Shown piece by piece: positions 26,769 to 37,249 of a stretch of DNA of 64,000 bases. The notes beneath the pieces are model-generated. The model did not search any database. It saw nothing but the letters and a program-made list of their open reading frames with translations, and was not told where the DNA came from. Within the stretch, counting starts at the first letter, position 1. Each line of letters starts with the position of its first letter. Made by a program: the position numbers and the translations under genes. The DNA comes from Mesoterricola silvestris (GTDB lineage Bacteria > Acidobacteriota > Holophagae > Holophagales > Holophagaceae): contig NZ_AP027080.1 in assembly GCF_030295405.1 (NCBI RefSeq), forward strand, positions 3,642,001 to 3,706,000. Reading direction: 5' to 3'.

Positions 26769-27173
26769 ATGAACCAAGTCGTCGCCCGGTACCTGGATGG
26801 CCACCTCCTCAAGGGCCATACGGTCGATTTCCTGCCCACCAGCGACCGCTTCCACCTGTTCCCCGCCGGGTCGTACCCGGGCTCCCGGCCCCTGGAGATC
26901 GACGTGCACGACCTCAAGGGGGTCTTCTTCGTGAAGAACCTCCAGGGCAACCCCGCCCACGTGAAGCGCAACATCTTCGAACCCACCAACCTCACCCCGG
27001 GCAAGCGCATCCGGGTGGTGTTCAAGGACGGGGAAGTGCTCCTGGGGCATGCCCAGGGCTACCACCCGGAGCGCAAGGGCTTCTTCATCCTGCCGGCGGA
27101 CCAGCGCAGCAACAACGAGCGGTGCTACGTGATCTCGTCGGCCACCCGGGAAGTGTCGGTCATCGCGTCCTGA
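26769..27173 (+). CDS. hypothetical protein, DUF6982-like
   Basis: A 134-residue protein beginning MNQVVARYLDGHLLKGHTVD at the ATG at 26769; the longer frame to 26679 covers an AT-rich promoter region. Repeated beta-strand patterns (FHLFPAGS, LEIDVHDLKGVFFVKNL, RIRVVFKDGEVLLGHAQGY, GFFILPAD) suggest two small beta-barrel units. The opening VVARYLDG...GxTxDFxP is a pattern I associate with DUF6982 proteins. Function unknown; cytosolic. Its end overlaps the convergent ferritin-like gene by 14 bp. Confidence 0.65.
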   Translation: MNQVVARYLDGHLLKGHTVDFLPTSDRFHLFPAGSYPGSRPLEIDVHDLKGVFFVKNLQGNPAHVKRNIFEPTNLTPGKRIRVVFKDGEVLLGHAQGYHPERKGFFILPADQRSNNERCYVISSATREVSVIAS

Positions 27174-27657
27174 ACATGAGGTCCAGGTCCTCCTTGAGGC
27201 CCTGGAGATCCTCCTCGTGCTCCACCTCCTGGGTGAGGATGGTGAGGGCGATGTTGTAGGTGACGGGGTCGGCCTCGCGGGTGACGTCCATCAGGTGCTT
27301 GTAGGTGGAGATGGCGCACTGCTCGCCGGAGATGTTCTGGTCCAGGAGGGTCCCCACGTAGGGATCCGCCGGGGCGTCGTAGGCGCAGGGGCTGAATTCC
27401 GTCCACTGGGCCGGGGCCAGGACCGGCGTGCCCCCCAGCTGGATGATGCGGTTGGACAGGAGCAGGGCGTGGCCCAGTTCCTCGGTGGCGTGCAGGTTCA
27501 GCTCCGCGGCCACCGCGTCCTTCATGGGCCCCTTGATGAGCTTGGCGCCCAGCCAGTACTGGTAGTAGGCCAGCCACTCGCTGGCGTAGGCGGCGTTGAG
27601 AAGCCTGAGCAGTTCGTTGACGTCCATCCCCACGATCGATGTTCCCCGCGTGCCCAT
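27160..27657 (-). CDS. ferritin-like (bacterioferritin/DUF892-like) protein
   Basis: A 165-residue four-helix-bundle protein from the ATG at 27657, preceded by GAAGGAGG. Di-iron ligands typical of the ferritin-like fold are visible: Glu in AAYASEWLAYYQYW near residue 25, E-x-x-H in ATEELGHALLLSNRI near 60, Glu in ISGEQCAISTYKHL near 110 and EVEHEEDLQGL near 145. It may store iron or protect DNA in the manner of Dps/bacterioferritin, but iron storage is not proven by sequence. It is divergent from the Pta-Buk fusion gene. Confidence 0.82.
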   Translation of the reverse strand: MGTRGTSIVGMDVNELLRLLNAAYASEWLAYYQYWLGAKLIKGPMKDAVAAELNLHATEELGHALLLSNRIIQLGGTPVLAPAQWTEFSPCAYDAPADPYVGTLLDQNISGEQCAISTYKHLMDVTREADPVTYNIALTILTQEVEHEEDLQGLKEDLDLMFRTR

Positions 27658-27760
27658 GGGAGCCTCCTTCGGGGGCCAGCATATCCCAGTTGTGATCGAC
27701 TTGCATGGCGCCCTCGCTACAATCCACTGTCCTGAAGGGTTGGAATCGCCGGAGGCTCGC

Positions 27761-29992
27761 ATGTTCGACATCGAAGGGTCCATGGACCAGCAGATCCTCG
27801 CCGAGGGCAGGACGCGGCCCGCCGTGGTCTTCCCCGAGGCCCTGGATCCGCGCATCATCGAAGCCGCGTGCAACCTCACCCGCTTCGCCCGGCCCGTGTT
27901 CCTGGCCACCGAAGGGGAGGTGCGGGAGGTCATCGCCCGGGACCTGGCGCACCTCGATCCCACGCGGGTGGAATTCGCCCTTTCGGAAAGCGCCTTCGTG
28001 GACATCGGCAAGCGCCCCGACCTGGTGGAGCAGTTCGCCAGGCTCCACCAAGAGGAGCAGCGCGCCGAGGGCCGCGAGGTGAACCTCTTCGACGCCATGT
28101 GCTGGGCCTCCGTGCCCGTGAACTTCGGCATCTGCGCGGTGGCCCAGGGCCACGCGGACACCGTGGTGGGGGGCGTGTCCACCGGGGAAAAGCTCTTCTT
28201 CCGGCCCATGCTCAAGGCCCTGAAGGCCCAGGAGCACTGCTGCGAGGCCGGGATCTTCGTGCTCCCCGACGAGCATCCCAAGGACATCATGAACGAGAAT
28301 ATCGTCGTGTTCGGCGACGTGGGCGTGAACGCCGTCATGACCCCGGAGGCCCTGGCCGCCGCGGCGGTGGGCACCTGCGCCATCGCCCGGGACCTCATCC
28401 CCGAATCCGTGCTGCCGGTGATCCACGGCGCCATCGTCTCCTACTCCAACCGCGGCTCCGACGAGGGCCCCGGGCCCGACCTGGTGCGCCAGGCCACGGC
28501 CCTGGTGCCGGCCCTGCTGGAGCAGCGCGTCCAGCGCGGGGAGCGCTACCGCACCATCCAGATCGAGGGCGAGGTGAAGGTGAACGTCGCCCTCTCCCAG
28601 CGGTCCGCCACCTACTACCAGGGCGGCAAGGACGTGAAGTGGCCGGGATCGGCCAACGTGATCATCTGCCCCAACCTGGACATGGGCAACCTGCTCTACC
28701 ACCTGTACGCCACCCGCTTCCCGGACGCCAAGAAGTTCCCCGTGCTCTTCGGCCTGCGCTTCAAGGGCGTGGACCTGGCCATGGACTGCACCCCCGAGGA
28801 CATCCGCCTGGCCGTGAAGGCCTCGGTGCTGCGCATGTTCAAGTACGGCGCCTGGGACGAGACCCCCAAGGACACCTTCTTCCGCCGCTACCGGGTGCTA
28901 GCCATCAACCCCGGCTCCACCTCCACCAAGATCGCGTTCTTCGAGGGGGAGAAGGAGCGCTTCACCCAGGAGCTGCAGCATTCCGCGGAGGAGCTGCACC
29001 CCTTCGAAGGCCAGAGCATCACGTCCCAGTTCGCCTTCCGCAAGGAGGCCATCCTGAGGTTCCTGGCCGACAGCGGCCTCACCGTGGACGCGCTGGACGC
29101 CGTGGCGGGCCGGGGCGGACTCCTGTGGCCCATGTCCCACGGCACCTTCACGGTCAACGACCTCATGGCCAAGGACCTGCTGGAGGGCGTCCAGGGCGAC
29201 CACGCCTCCAACCTGGGCGGCCTCATCGCCCGGGAACTGGTGGCCGGCTCGGCCCGGCCCGCCTTCATCGTGGACCCCGTCGTGGTGGACGAGGTGGAGG
29301 AGGTCGCCAAGATCACCGGCGTCAAGCGCATCCGCCGGGTGGTCATCAGCCACGCCCTGAACCAGATCGCCACGGCCCGCCGCTACGCCGAGGAGCGGGA
29401 GACCTTCTACGAGCGCATCAACGTCGTCGTAGCCCACCTGGGCGGCGGCATCTCGGTGGGCGCCCACTGCCGGGGCCACTACGTGGACGTGAACAACGCC
29501 CTGGACGGGGAAGGCCCCTTCACCCCCCAGCGCTCCGGGTCCCTGCCCGTGGGCCAGCTCATCGATCTCTGCTTCTCCGGGGACCTCACCCGGGAGGAAC
29601 TCAAGCGGCTGAACAAGGGCCGGGGCGGCCTCATCGATCTGCTGGGCACCGCCGACCTGAGGGCCCTGGAGGCCCGCTACCTGGCCGGGGAGGCCGAGGT
29701 GGTGCTGGTCATGGACGCCATGGCCTACCAGATCGCCAAATGGATCACCTCCCTCCTGCCGGCCTTCCACGGCCAGCCGGTGGACCAGGTGCTCCTCACC
29801 GGCGGCATGGCCCGCTGCCGGCCCACCGTCGACTACATCCGCCGGTCCCTGGCGGCCATGGGCTGCGGGGTCACCGTCTACCCCGGGGAAAACGAAATGT
29901 TCGCCCTGGCCAAGGGCGCCCTGCGGGTTCTGGCGGGCAAGGAATCCCCGAAGACGTACACTGGTCGGAAATCCGAACCCGTCATGGCCTAA
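27761..29992 (+). CDS. fused phosphate acyltransferase (Pta-like) - butyrate kinase
   Basis: A 743-residue two-domain protein. Residues 1-375 form a PTA/PTB domain: RPAVVFPEALDPRIIEAA near 22, VAQGHADTVVGGVSTGEK near 130, NENIVVFGDVGVNAVMTPE near 175, VSYSNRGSDEGPGPDLVRQA near 225. Residues 380-735 are a complete acetokinase-fold butyrate kinase: VLAINPGSTSTKIAFFEGE near 382, VAGRGGLLWPMS near 447, HASNLGGLIARE near 480, HLGGGISVGAH near 562, NNALDGEGPFTPQRSG near 580. It would make and use acyl phosphates in one polypeptide: acyl-CoA to acyl-phosphate to acid plus ATP. The start at ATG 27761 has GGAGG upstream. Confidence 0.88.
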   Translation: MFDIEGSMDQQILAEGRTRPAVVFPEALDPRIIEAACNLTRFARPVFLATEGEVREVIARDLAHLDPTRVEFALSESAFVDIGKRPDLVEQFARLHQEEQRAEGREVNLFDAMCWASVPVNFGICAVAQGHADTVVGGVSTGEKLFFRPMLKALKAQEHCCEAGIFVLPDEHPKDIMNENIVVFGDVGVNAVMTPEALAAAAVGTCAIARDLIPESVLPVIHGAIVSYSNRGSDEGPGPDLVRQATALVPALLEQRVQRGERYRTIQIEGEVKVNVALSQRSATYYQGGKDVKWPGSANVIICPNLDMGNLLYHLYATRFPDAKKFPVLFGLRFKGVDLAMDCTPEDIRLAVKASVLRMFKYGAWDETPKDTFFRRYRVLAINPGSTSTKIAFFEGEKERFTQELQHSAEELHPFEGQSITSQFAFRKEAILRFLADSGLTVDALDAVAGRGGLLWPMSHGTFTVNDLMAKDLLEGVQGDHASNLGGLIARELVAGSARPAFIVDPVVVDEVEEVAKITGVKRIRRVVISHALNQIATARRYAEERETFYERINVVVAHLGGGISVGAHCRGHYVDVNNALDGEGPFTPQRSGSLPVGQLIDLCFSGDLTREELKRLNKGRGGLIDLLGTADLRALEARYLAGEAEVVLVMDAMAYQIAKWITSLLPAFHGQPVDQVLLTGGMARCRPTVDYIRRSLAAMGCGVTVYPGENEMFALAKGALRVLAGKESPKTYTGRKSEPVMA

Positions 29993-30177
29993 GGGCCCCT
30001 TCCCGGGAGGAAGGAATAAACATCTGATCAAAAAGTAGGCATATATTGCGAATTTCAAGATTGATATAAATTTCTAATCGCAATCCATTTAGCCTCTCCG
30101 AAGCGGTTGCTTATTCCGGGGATCACCCTATCTTGATATCCCCGGTCGGGGCGGGACCCGCGAGGCGGGAGGTGGCC

Positions 30178-30459
30178 GTGTCCGAAGGATCTGCGATGGA
30201 CGTGTTGGGCCTGGAGACCTTGCTCCAGGACATCGCCCCTCCGTTCCAGCAGGACTTCCTGTCGGCCCTGGTGAAGGAAGGATTCGAGATCACGCGTGGC
30301 ATCCCCAACCTGCAGCTGCCCCAGGAGATCGAAGACTCGATCGGCTGGCTGGCGGATGCCCGGTTCGGGGATACCTGGGTCCGGCTCCATCGCGTGCTTG
30401 CCCACGCCGCGGTGGACGGGACCCTGGTGGATCTGAGTTTCGGGGCCGGCGGCTCCTGA
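30178..30459 (+). CDS. hypothetical protein
   Basis: A 93-residue protein from GTG 30178 (Shine-Dalgarno GGGAGG; ATG 30196 and the 30133 ATG are alternatives). It is acidic and helical, with a DVLGLETLLQDIAPPFQQDF start and a middle EIEDSIGWLADARFGD segment. No membrane segment, signal or known motif. It sits between the Pta-Buk fusion and the convergent ptb gene, after an AT-rich gap of 130 bp. Function unknown. Confidence 0.5.
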   Translation: MSEGSAMDVLGLETLLQDIAPPFQQDFLSALVKEGFEITRGIPNLQLPQEIEDSIGWLADARFGDTWVRLHRVLAHAAVDGTLVDLSFGAGGS

Positions 30460-30494
30460 GGGGGGATTGTGCTGCCGGCCCCGCGGGGGAAGGG

Positions 30495-31400
30495 TCACTT
30501 GGCGGTGAGGGCCGCCAGGGTGATGGAGTAGAGCTTCGTCAGGACGCTGTCGCCCCGGGAGCTGAGGATGCAGGGGGCCTGGGCCCCGGCCACCATGGCG
30601 GCCAGTTCGCACCCGGCGAGCTTGCTGCTCGTCTTGTAGAAGACGTTGCCCGCGTCGATGTTGGGGAACACCAGGCAGTCCGCGTCCCCGGCGACGCTGC
30701 CGGCGATGCCCTTGGTGGCGGCGGATTCGCCGTCCACGGCCACGTCCAGGGCCATGGGGCCGTCCACGAAGGCGCCCTTGATCTGGCCCCGCTCGGCCAT
30801 CTTGGCGATGATGGCCGCGTCGATGGTGGCCTGGACCTTGGGCAGCACCTGCTCGGAGGCCGCGATCAGGGCCACCTTGGGCTTGGGGATGCCCAGGGCC
30901 TGGGCCACGCCGATGACGTAGTTCGTGATGGCCACCTTCTCCTTGAGGTCGGGATAGGGCAGCACGGCCACGTCGCCGCAGACGATGAGCTTGGGGTAGG
31001 TGGGGTACTGGATCACCGACACGTGGGAGAGGATGGCCCCGGGGCTCATGAGGCCCGCCTCCTTGTGGAGGATGGCGCGCATGTACTTGTCCGTGCTCAC
31101 CAGGCCCTTCATGAGGATCTGGCCCCCGGCGCTCCTCACCAGGGCCACGGCCCTGGCGGCGGCCTGGGTGTCCACGGGCTCGTGCACGAAGGTGAACCGC
31201 GCGGGATCGAAGCCGTGGTCGGCGCACACCTGGCGCATCACGGCCTCGTCGCCCACCAGGGTGGCCTCCACGATGCCGCGCTCCACCGCGTCGTGCACCG
31301 CCTCGATGGTGTGGGCGTCGTTGGCGTAGGCCGCCACCAGGCGCCTCCGGGGGCGGGACTTGACGGCTTCGAGCATCTGTTCGAGACGGGTGATGGGCAT
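30495..31400 (-). CDS. ptb: phosphate butyryltransferase
   Basis: A 301-residue protein, the standard length for Ptb, starting at ATG 31400 behind GGAGGTCCG. It shows RLVAAYANDAHTIEAVHDAVE near 17, GGQILMKGLVSTDKYMRAIL near 87, SHVSVIQYPTYPKLIVCGD near 120, VALIAASEQVLPKVQATIDA near 170, DGPMALDVAVDGESAATKGI near 205 and CLVFPNIDAGNVFYK near 240, the bacterial phosphotransbutyrylase pattern. It exchanges acyl-CoA with acyl-phosphate. It lies 0.5 kb from the fused acyltransferase-kinase gene, converging on it, so the locus encodes two acyltransferases and one kinase. Confidence 0.92.
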   Translation of the reverse strand: MPITRLEQMLEAVKSRPRRRLVAAYANDAHTIEAVHDAVERGIVEATLVGDEAVMRQVCADHGFDPARFTFVHEPVDTQAAARAVALVRSAGGQILMKGLVSTDKYMRAILHKEAGLMSPGAILSHVSVIQYPTYPKLIVCGDVAVLPYPDLKEKVAITNYVIGVAQALGIPKPKVALIAASEQVLPKVQATIDAAIIAKMAERGQIKGAFVDGPMALDVAVDGESAATKGIAGSVAGDADCLVFPNIDAGNVFYKTSSKLAGCELAAMVAGAQAPCILSSRGDSVLTKLYSITLAALTAK

Positions 31401-31504
31401 CGGACCTCCGGTGGCGTTCGGGTACAAGGGTTCGCCGAAAGTGTACAACGGCCCTCCGGAGGCCCCGGGGCGTTGTGACGGCCATCATCCGGTAGGATGG
31501 AGGC

Positions 31505-32158
31505 ATGGCGAATCCCCTGGCGGTGATCCTCGGCGCGGGCCCCGGCATCGGGTTGGCGGCGGCCCTGCGCTTCCGGCGCGAGGGTTTCCGGGTGGCCATG
31601 GTGGCCCGGCCCGGCGACGACCTGAAGGGCTTCGGGCGGGCCCTGGACGGGGGCCTGGTGCTGGGGGCGGACCTGGCCGAGGGGGTGCCCACCGCCGCCA
31701 TCGAGGCCTGGGGCGGGCCGCCCCGGGTGCTGGTGTACAACGCCTCGGCGGGCGCCCCGGGCCCCGCCGCCGAGCTGACGCCCGAACAGGTGATGCGCGA
31801 TCTCCAGGTGAACGTGGCCGCGGCCCTGGCCGGGGCGCGGTGGGCCCTGCCCTCCATGCGCGGCGCGGGCGAGGGGACGCTGCTCTTCACGGGCGGCGGC
31901 ATCGGGCTCAAGCCCCAGCCGGGCCTGGCCTCCGGGTCCCTGGGCAAGGCGGCCCTGCGCAGCCTGGCCCTGAGCTTCGCCGCGGAGCTGGAGCCCGAGG
32001 GCATCCACGCGGCCACGGTGACGGTGCGCGGCTTCGTCCAGGCGGGGACGGCCCTGAGCCCCGAGGCCGTCGCCGCCTGCTTTTGGGACCTGCACGCCCA
32101 GCCCCGGGACCGCTGGGAAAGGGAGCGGGTCTTGCCATGGGACGGACCTGGGACATAA
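31505..32158 (+). CDS. atypical short-chain dehydrogenase/reductase
   Basis: A 217-residue SDR. The nucleotide-binding motif GAGPGIGLAAALRFRREGF sits near residue 9, and the NAG-like motif is YNASAG near 80. The catalytic Tyr-x-x-x-Lys is missing: the region reads GLASGSLGKAALRSLA, with Lys present but no Tyr four residues before it. This pattern occurs in atypical SDRs of unknown or non-redox function. It lies 104 bp from ptb, divergent, and 8 bp upstream of clpS on the same strand. Confidence 0.75.
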   Translation: MANPLAVILGAGPGIGLAAALRFRREGFRVAMVARPGDDLKGFGRALDGGLVLGADLAEGVPTAAIEAWGGPPRVLVYNASAGAPGPAAELTPEQVMRDLQVNVAAALAGARWALPSMRGAGEGTLLFTGGGIGLKPQPGLASGSLGKAALRSLALSFAAELEPEGIHAATVTVRGFVQAGTALSPEAVAACFWDLHAQPRDRWERERVLPWDGPGT

Positions 32159-32166
32159 TCGGGGCC

Positions 32167-32508
32167 ATGGGCAAACCTTTCTCAGACGATTCCAGGGATG
32201 GCCAGGGGGGCGTCGGCACCCGCACGGCGCCGCGCACCCGGCTCAGGCTCAGCCCGCCGGTGCTGTGGAAGGTGATCCTCCACAACGACGATTTCACCAC
32301 CCGGGAGTTCGTGGTCATGATCCTGGAGACGGTCTTCCGGAAGCCGGAGGCCGAGGCGGTGCGCATCATGCTGGACGTCCACCGCCGGGGCACGGGCGTG
32401 GCGGGGGTCTACCCCTTCGACGTGGCCGACACGAAGGTGGCCCAGGTGCGGGCCCTGGCCGAGGAGAAGGAATTCCCCCTCCTCTGCACCCTGGAACCGG
32501 AGGCCTGA
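32167..32508 (+). CDS. clpS: ATP-dependent Clp protease adaptor ClpS
   Basis: A 113-residue protein with the N-recognin core: WKVILHNDDFTTREFVVMILETVF near residue 35 (the HNDD motif), AEAVRIMLDVHRRGTGVAGVYPFDVADTK near 62 and a terminal FPLLCTLEPE. The N-terminal 30 residues are a disordered leader. It delivers N-degron substrates to ClpA. The clpA GTG begins 1 bp after its stop codon, so the two are translationally coupled. Confidence 0.95.
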   Translation: MGKPFSDDSRDGQGGVGTRTAPRTRLRLSPPVLWKVILHNDDFTTREFVVMILETVFRKPEAEAVRIMLDVHRRGTGVAGVYPFDVADTKVAQVRALAEEKEFPLLCTLEPEA

Positions 32509-32509
32509 C

Positions 32510-34762
<2,253 letters not shown>

Positions 34763-34879
34763 GGGGGCCTGGGCCACCAGCGTGGCAAAGGGAGCATGGG
34801 CGATAAGAACCAACACTGGGTCAGGCTAGGGATATTTCGACAGAGCCCGGAGCTCTCTGGCCAGTGGGGCTTTTAACCC

Positions 34880-35030
34880 TTTTGCTGTCCCATTGAACGT
34901 AACCAGCGAATGCTATTGAAAGCTTCCTGGTAGCCACGCATTCCCTGAGATAGAGGTTGATTAAGGTTTGGCAAGGGATGGCCATTTCTTGGGAAAGCGC
35001 CTTGATGGTGTTGCGACTTCGCAAGGAAAA
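34880..35030 (-). pseudogene. C-terminal remnant of a BrnA/CopG-type antitoxin
   Basis: On the minus strand the frame reads FSLRSRNTIKALSQEMAI, then PCQTLINLYLRECVATRK. The QTLINLYLRE pattern is that of BrnA/CopG ribbon-helix-helix antitoxins (usually IPYQTLI). The N-terminal half is missing: upstream of 35030 the frame runs antisense-like through another gene. The break coincides with the distal end of the integron array, so it may mark a deletion scar that also removed the last attC. Identification is tentative. Confidence 0.4.
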
Positions 35031-35040
35031 GGTGTTTCGA

Positions 35041-35472
35041 TTACTTCTTCTCTTCGGTTGAAGGTTGATCTGTGGTTGGTACCTTTGCTTTTGCAATCTC
35101 TGCCTTTTTCTTTTGGGTTGGCAATTTCGCAGCCTTGGCCGCAGCATCGCTGGCAGCCTTCGCATTCTTACCTGCCTGAACCTTGCGGGTTTCTGCATTT
35201 TTTTCGGCGGCCAGATTCGCATGTGCCTTGCGGGATTCGCGTATTGCAATTCGGGCTTGATGATCGGCTTCTTTGTAGGCCAGCTTGGCGGATTTTAGCG
35301 ATTCCATCGCCTTGGAAACATCTGCTTTGGCCTTGGTGACAGCCGCCAATGCAGTTTTCACAGCCGGATCATTGGCGACCTCGGGCGGTAGGCGGCTTGA
35401 ATTGCCAGATAGCAATGGAGCAGCAGAAGCTACAAATACTAAAAGAAACGAGGCGAGGTTTCTTGAACGCAC
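35041..35472 (-). CDS. cassette 13: secreted alanine/lysine-rich coiled-coil protein
   Basis: A 143-residue protein from GTG 35472 with AAGGAG upstream. A signal peptide (NLASFLLVFVASAAPLLSG) is followed by a charged helical region of about 90 residues (AVKTALAAVTKAKADVSKAM, HANLAAEKNAETRK) that should form a coiled coil, and a PTTDQPSTEEKK tail. No enzymatic motif. It is the most distal cassette gene: its start follows the R' end of the attC at 35541-35666, but no attC is found after its stop. Confidence 0.65.
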   Translation of the reverse strand: MRSRNLASFLLVFVASAAPLLSGNSSRLPPEVANDPAVKTALAAVTKAKADVSKAMESLKSAKLAYKEADHQARIAIRESRKAHANLAAEKNAETRKVQAGKNAKAASDAAAKAAKLPTQKKKAEIAKAKVPTTDQPSTEEKK

Positions 35473-35540
35473 TGGGGCTCCTTGAAAAATGTGCTGTTGA
35501 AGGTAAGGCCAAGCGTCTAAGCGCTGGGTGCTGGGAGAAG

Positions 35541-35666
35541 TCTAACGCTGGCGTTGAGCGGCCCCATGCCTGGCGGCGCGTTTGTTGGTGGAGAAAGGAA
35601 TGGAACGCCGAAGAGCTGAAAGGGGCAAGCCAGGTATGGGGTCCGCGCTCGAACGCTGGGTTAGGC
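35541..35666 (-). repeat. attC site 1
   Basis: About 126 bp. The R' end is TCTAACGC in plus orientation and the R'' end is GGGTTAGGC. The inner stem pairs CCCCATGCCTGGC with GCCAGGTATGGGG, a version unique to this site. Confidence 0.88.
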
Positions 35667-35776
35667 AGACAAACTTTGGTGATTTGACTCAGAGTCGCGG
35701 CGCCTTGGAGCAATGCCGCTGGATGTTACTTTGGCGAAGGCAGCGCCAGCGTTAGGAAATAGCCTGGGACAGTGGC

Positions 35777-36151
35777 TCAGTGTAAGACAAAAGGCATGAC
35801 TAGCTGAAAACGAACCGCCCTTGGCCGGCCATTGATGATCGAGGGTTTGAACTTCCATTGTAGGCCATATTGCTCGGCCGTTTGATGAAGTTCTGCTGGG
35901 CCATCTATGGCCTTTGAGCTGACTGTTTCGCCGCGTTCATCGACGATAAAAACAACTGTAACCCGGCCTTGAATGCCCTGCGCTTTGGCTGCTTCCGGGT
36001 AGTGGGGGGACGGTGGCTGGAATCGAATCGTCATGACACCAAAGTCGACATCAAGAATGGCTTGATCAATATTTACGGGTGGTTTGGCGGCTGGTTGAGG
36101 GGTTACGCAGCACATCGTAGATGCCATGAGGATCGGAGCAAGGAATCGCAT
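35777..36151 (-). CDS. cassette 12: TonB C-terminal domain lipoprotein
   Basis: A 124-residue protein. A short lipoprotein-like signal (MRFLAPILMASTMCC) leads into a complete TonB C-terminal fold: HYPEAAKAQGIQGRVTVVFIV near residue 50, VDERGETVSSKAIDGPAEL near 70 and WKFKPSIINGRPRAVRFQLVMPF near 98. The usual TonB N-terminal transmembrane helix and proline-rich spacer are absent, so energy transduction with ExbBD is unlikely; stand-alone TonB-C proteins of this size are common but of unknown role. Flanked by attC sites 1 and 2. Confidence 0.82.
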   Translation of the reverse strand: MRFLAPILMASTMCCVTPQPAAKPPVNIDQAILDVDFGVMTIRFQPPSPHYPEAAKAQGIQGRVTVVFIVDERGETVSSKAIDGPAELHQTAEQYGLQWKFKPSIINGRPRAVRFQLVMPFVLH

Positions 36152-36217
36152 TTTGGAGCCTGTTGAGTTCGGTCGGATGGGTTACGCAGCGGGATTAATC
36201 GTTGCGTGCTGGTTGAT

Positions 36218-36343
36218 GCCTAACGCCGAAGTTGAGTCGGACCCAACCTGGCGGCGCGAGTGGAGGAGAAGGGAGGTTGGAATGACGATACCACCAAGGG
36301 GAGACGCGCAGGTTGGGGTCCGACCTCGAACGCTGGGTTAGGG
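36218..36343 (-). repeat. attC site 2
   Basis: 126 bp; starts GCCTAACGCC, ends GGGTTAGGG. Class A: CCCCAACC(T)-type inner stem partnered by GGTTGGGG. Confidence 0.9.
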
Positions 36344-36527
36344 CCGGCGCGTGGACAGTACCTAGTTGGGAAGGCGCGGTGGGATTGGCGTTCAGCTGAA
36401 TCGCCCGGAGGAGGGGAAGGACGCTGATTGCCGATCGGGTTGCGGCTTGCCCTGCTGAGTAGGCGGGTCCAGCGCACCCTTGCCCGCACCTCCTTTGGAG
36501 CGGCCGTAACCCGTGCAACCAAAGGAT

Positions 36528-36857
36528 TCAATCGACAATGAAGAGCTTGGCACCGCCGTTGGTAGATGAACGGTGAGCTTCCGCATTATCTGCGACTTGA
36601 TAGCTCATGCCAGGCTTCAAAACAAAGGACCGGCCATCATCGAGCTCGGTGAGGAGCTCACCTTCAACGCAAAGCAGAATGTGGCCCTTTCTGCACCAAT
36701 GGTTTGCCTTATAACCCGGAGAGTATTCAACCATTCGCACCCGGATGCCATTAAAAGTTTTCGTTCGCCAAGAGGCAGAACCCGTTTCCCCCACATGCTC
36801 TGTGGATTCAACGAGGGTCCAGTCGGTAATGCCAAAAGGAGTAGCGGAGATCTGCAC
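36528..36857 (-). CDS. cassette 11: small cupin (DHCW-motif type)
   Basis: A 109-residue single-domain cupin from GTG 36857 with a GGAGG Shine-Dalgarno. The first cupin motif is YKANHWCRKGHILLCVEGEL near residue 50, and the second is the LKPGMSYQVADN segment near 82, ending EAHRSSTNGGAKLFIVD. It matches the DHCW-motif cupin family, with Asn in place of the first Asp. His and Cys residues could bind a metal. Biochemical role unknown. About 184 bp of the cassette lie between the stop and attC 2, containing the conserved pre-attC extension. Confidence 0.78.
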   Translation of the reverse strand: MQISATPFGITDWTLVESTEHVGETGSASWRTKTFNGIRVRMVEYSPGYKANHWCRKGHILLCVEGELLTELDDGRSFVLKPGMSYQVADNAEAHRSSTNGGAKLFIVD

Positions 36858-36907
36858 ATTGCCTCCGTGGGAAACACCAACGATTGAAGTGGGGAGTGGT
36901 GGGTGAT

Positions 36908-37033
36908 GCCTAACGCCGAAGTTGACCGGCCCCAGCCTGGCGGCGCGGTTGAAGGAGAAGGCATACGGAAGATGCCGAAATCATAGCAGGAGCCGCTGGC
37001 GGCTGGGGTCCGGGGTCGAACGCAATGTTAGGC
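36908..37033 (-). repeat. attC site 3
   Basis: 126 bp; starts GCCTAACGCC, ends ATGTTAGGC. Class C: inner stem CCCCAGCC / GGCTGGGG and a GTTGACCGG left arm. Confidence 0.9.
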
Positions 37034-37050
37034 GCTCAATGGAGTTATCG

Positions 37051-37249
37051 CTAAAACACCTGGAAATTTGGATCGAGGCGAGCATTCAATGCTTTGATAA
37101 GTTCCTTGGTGCGATTCCCATATGGCCACATGGGGGCATTGACGCATGACCTACGGATTGTCTTTCCCCCACAATCCAGCTCCATAAGTGCGTTTGTGCC
37201 ATCGGTTGTGTATAAAAGCTTCTGTAAGTTAGCCCCCGCGCCATTCCAG
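37051..37249 (-). pseudogene. cassette 10 gene, C-terminal half, cut by IS256-family element
   Basis: The minus-strand frame from the insertion element reads TWNGAGANLQKLLYTTDG, ALMELDCGGKTIRRSC and PMWPYGNRTKELIKALNARL to a stop at 37051. The other half lies at 38790-39116. Joined, the pieces give a secreted protein of about 170 residues with a DGT...CGG...C pattern. An ATG inside the insertion element makes a chimeric 91-residue frame that is unlikely to be functional. Confidence 0.7.
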
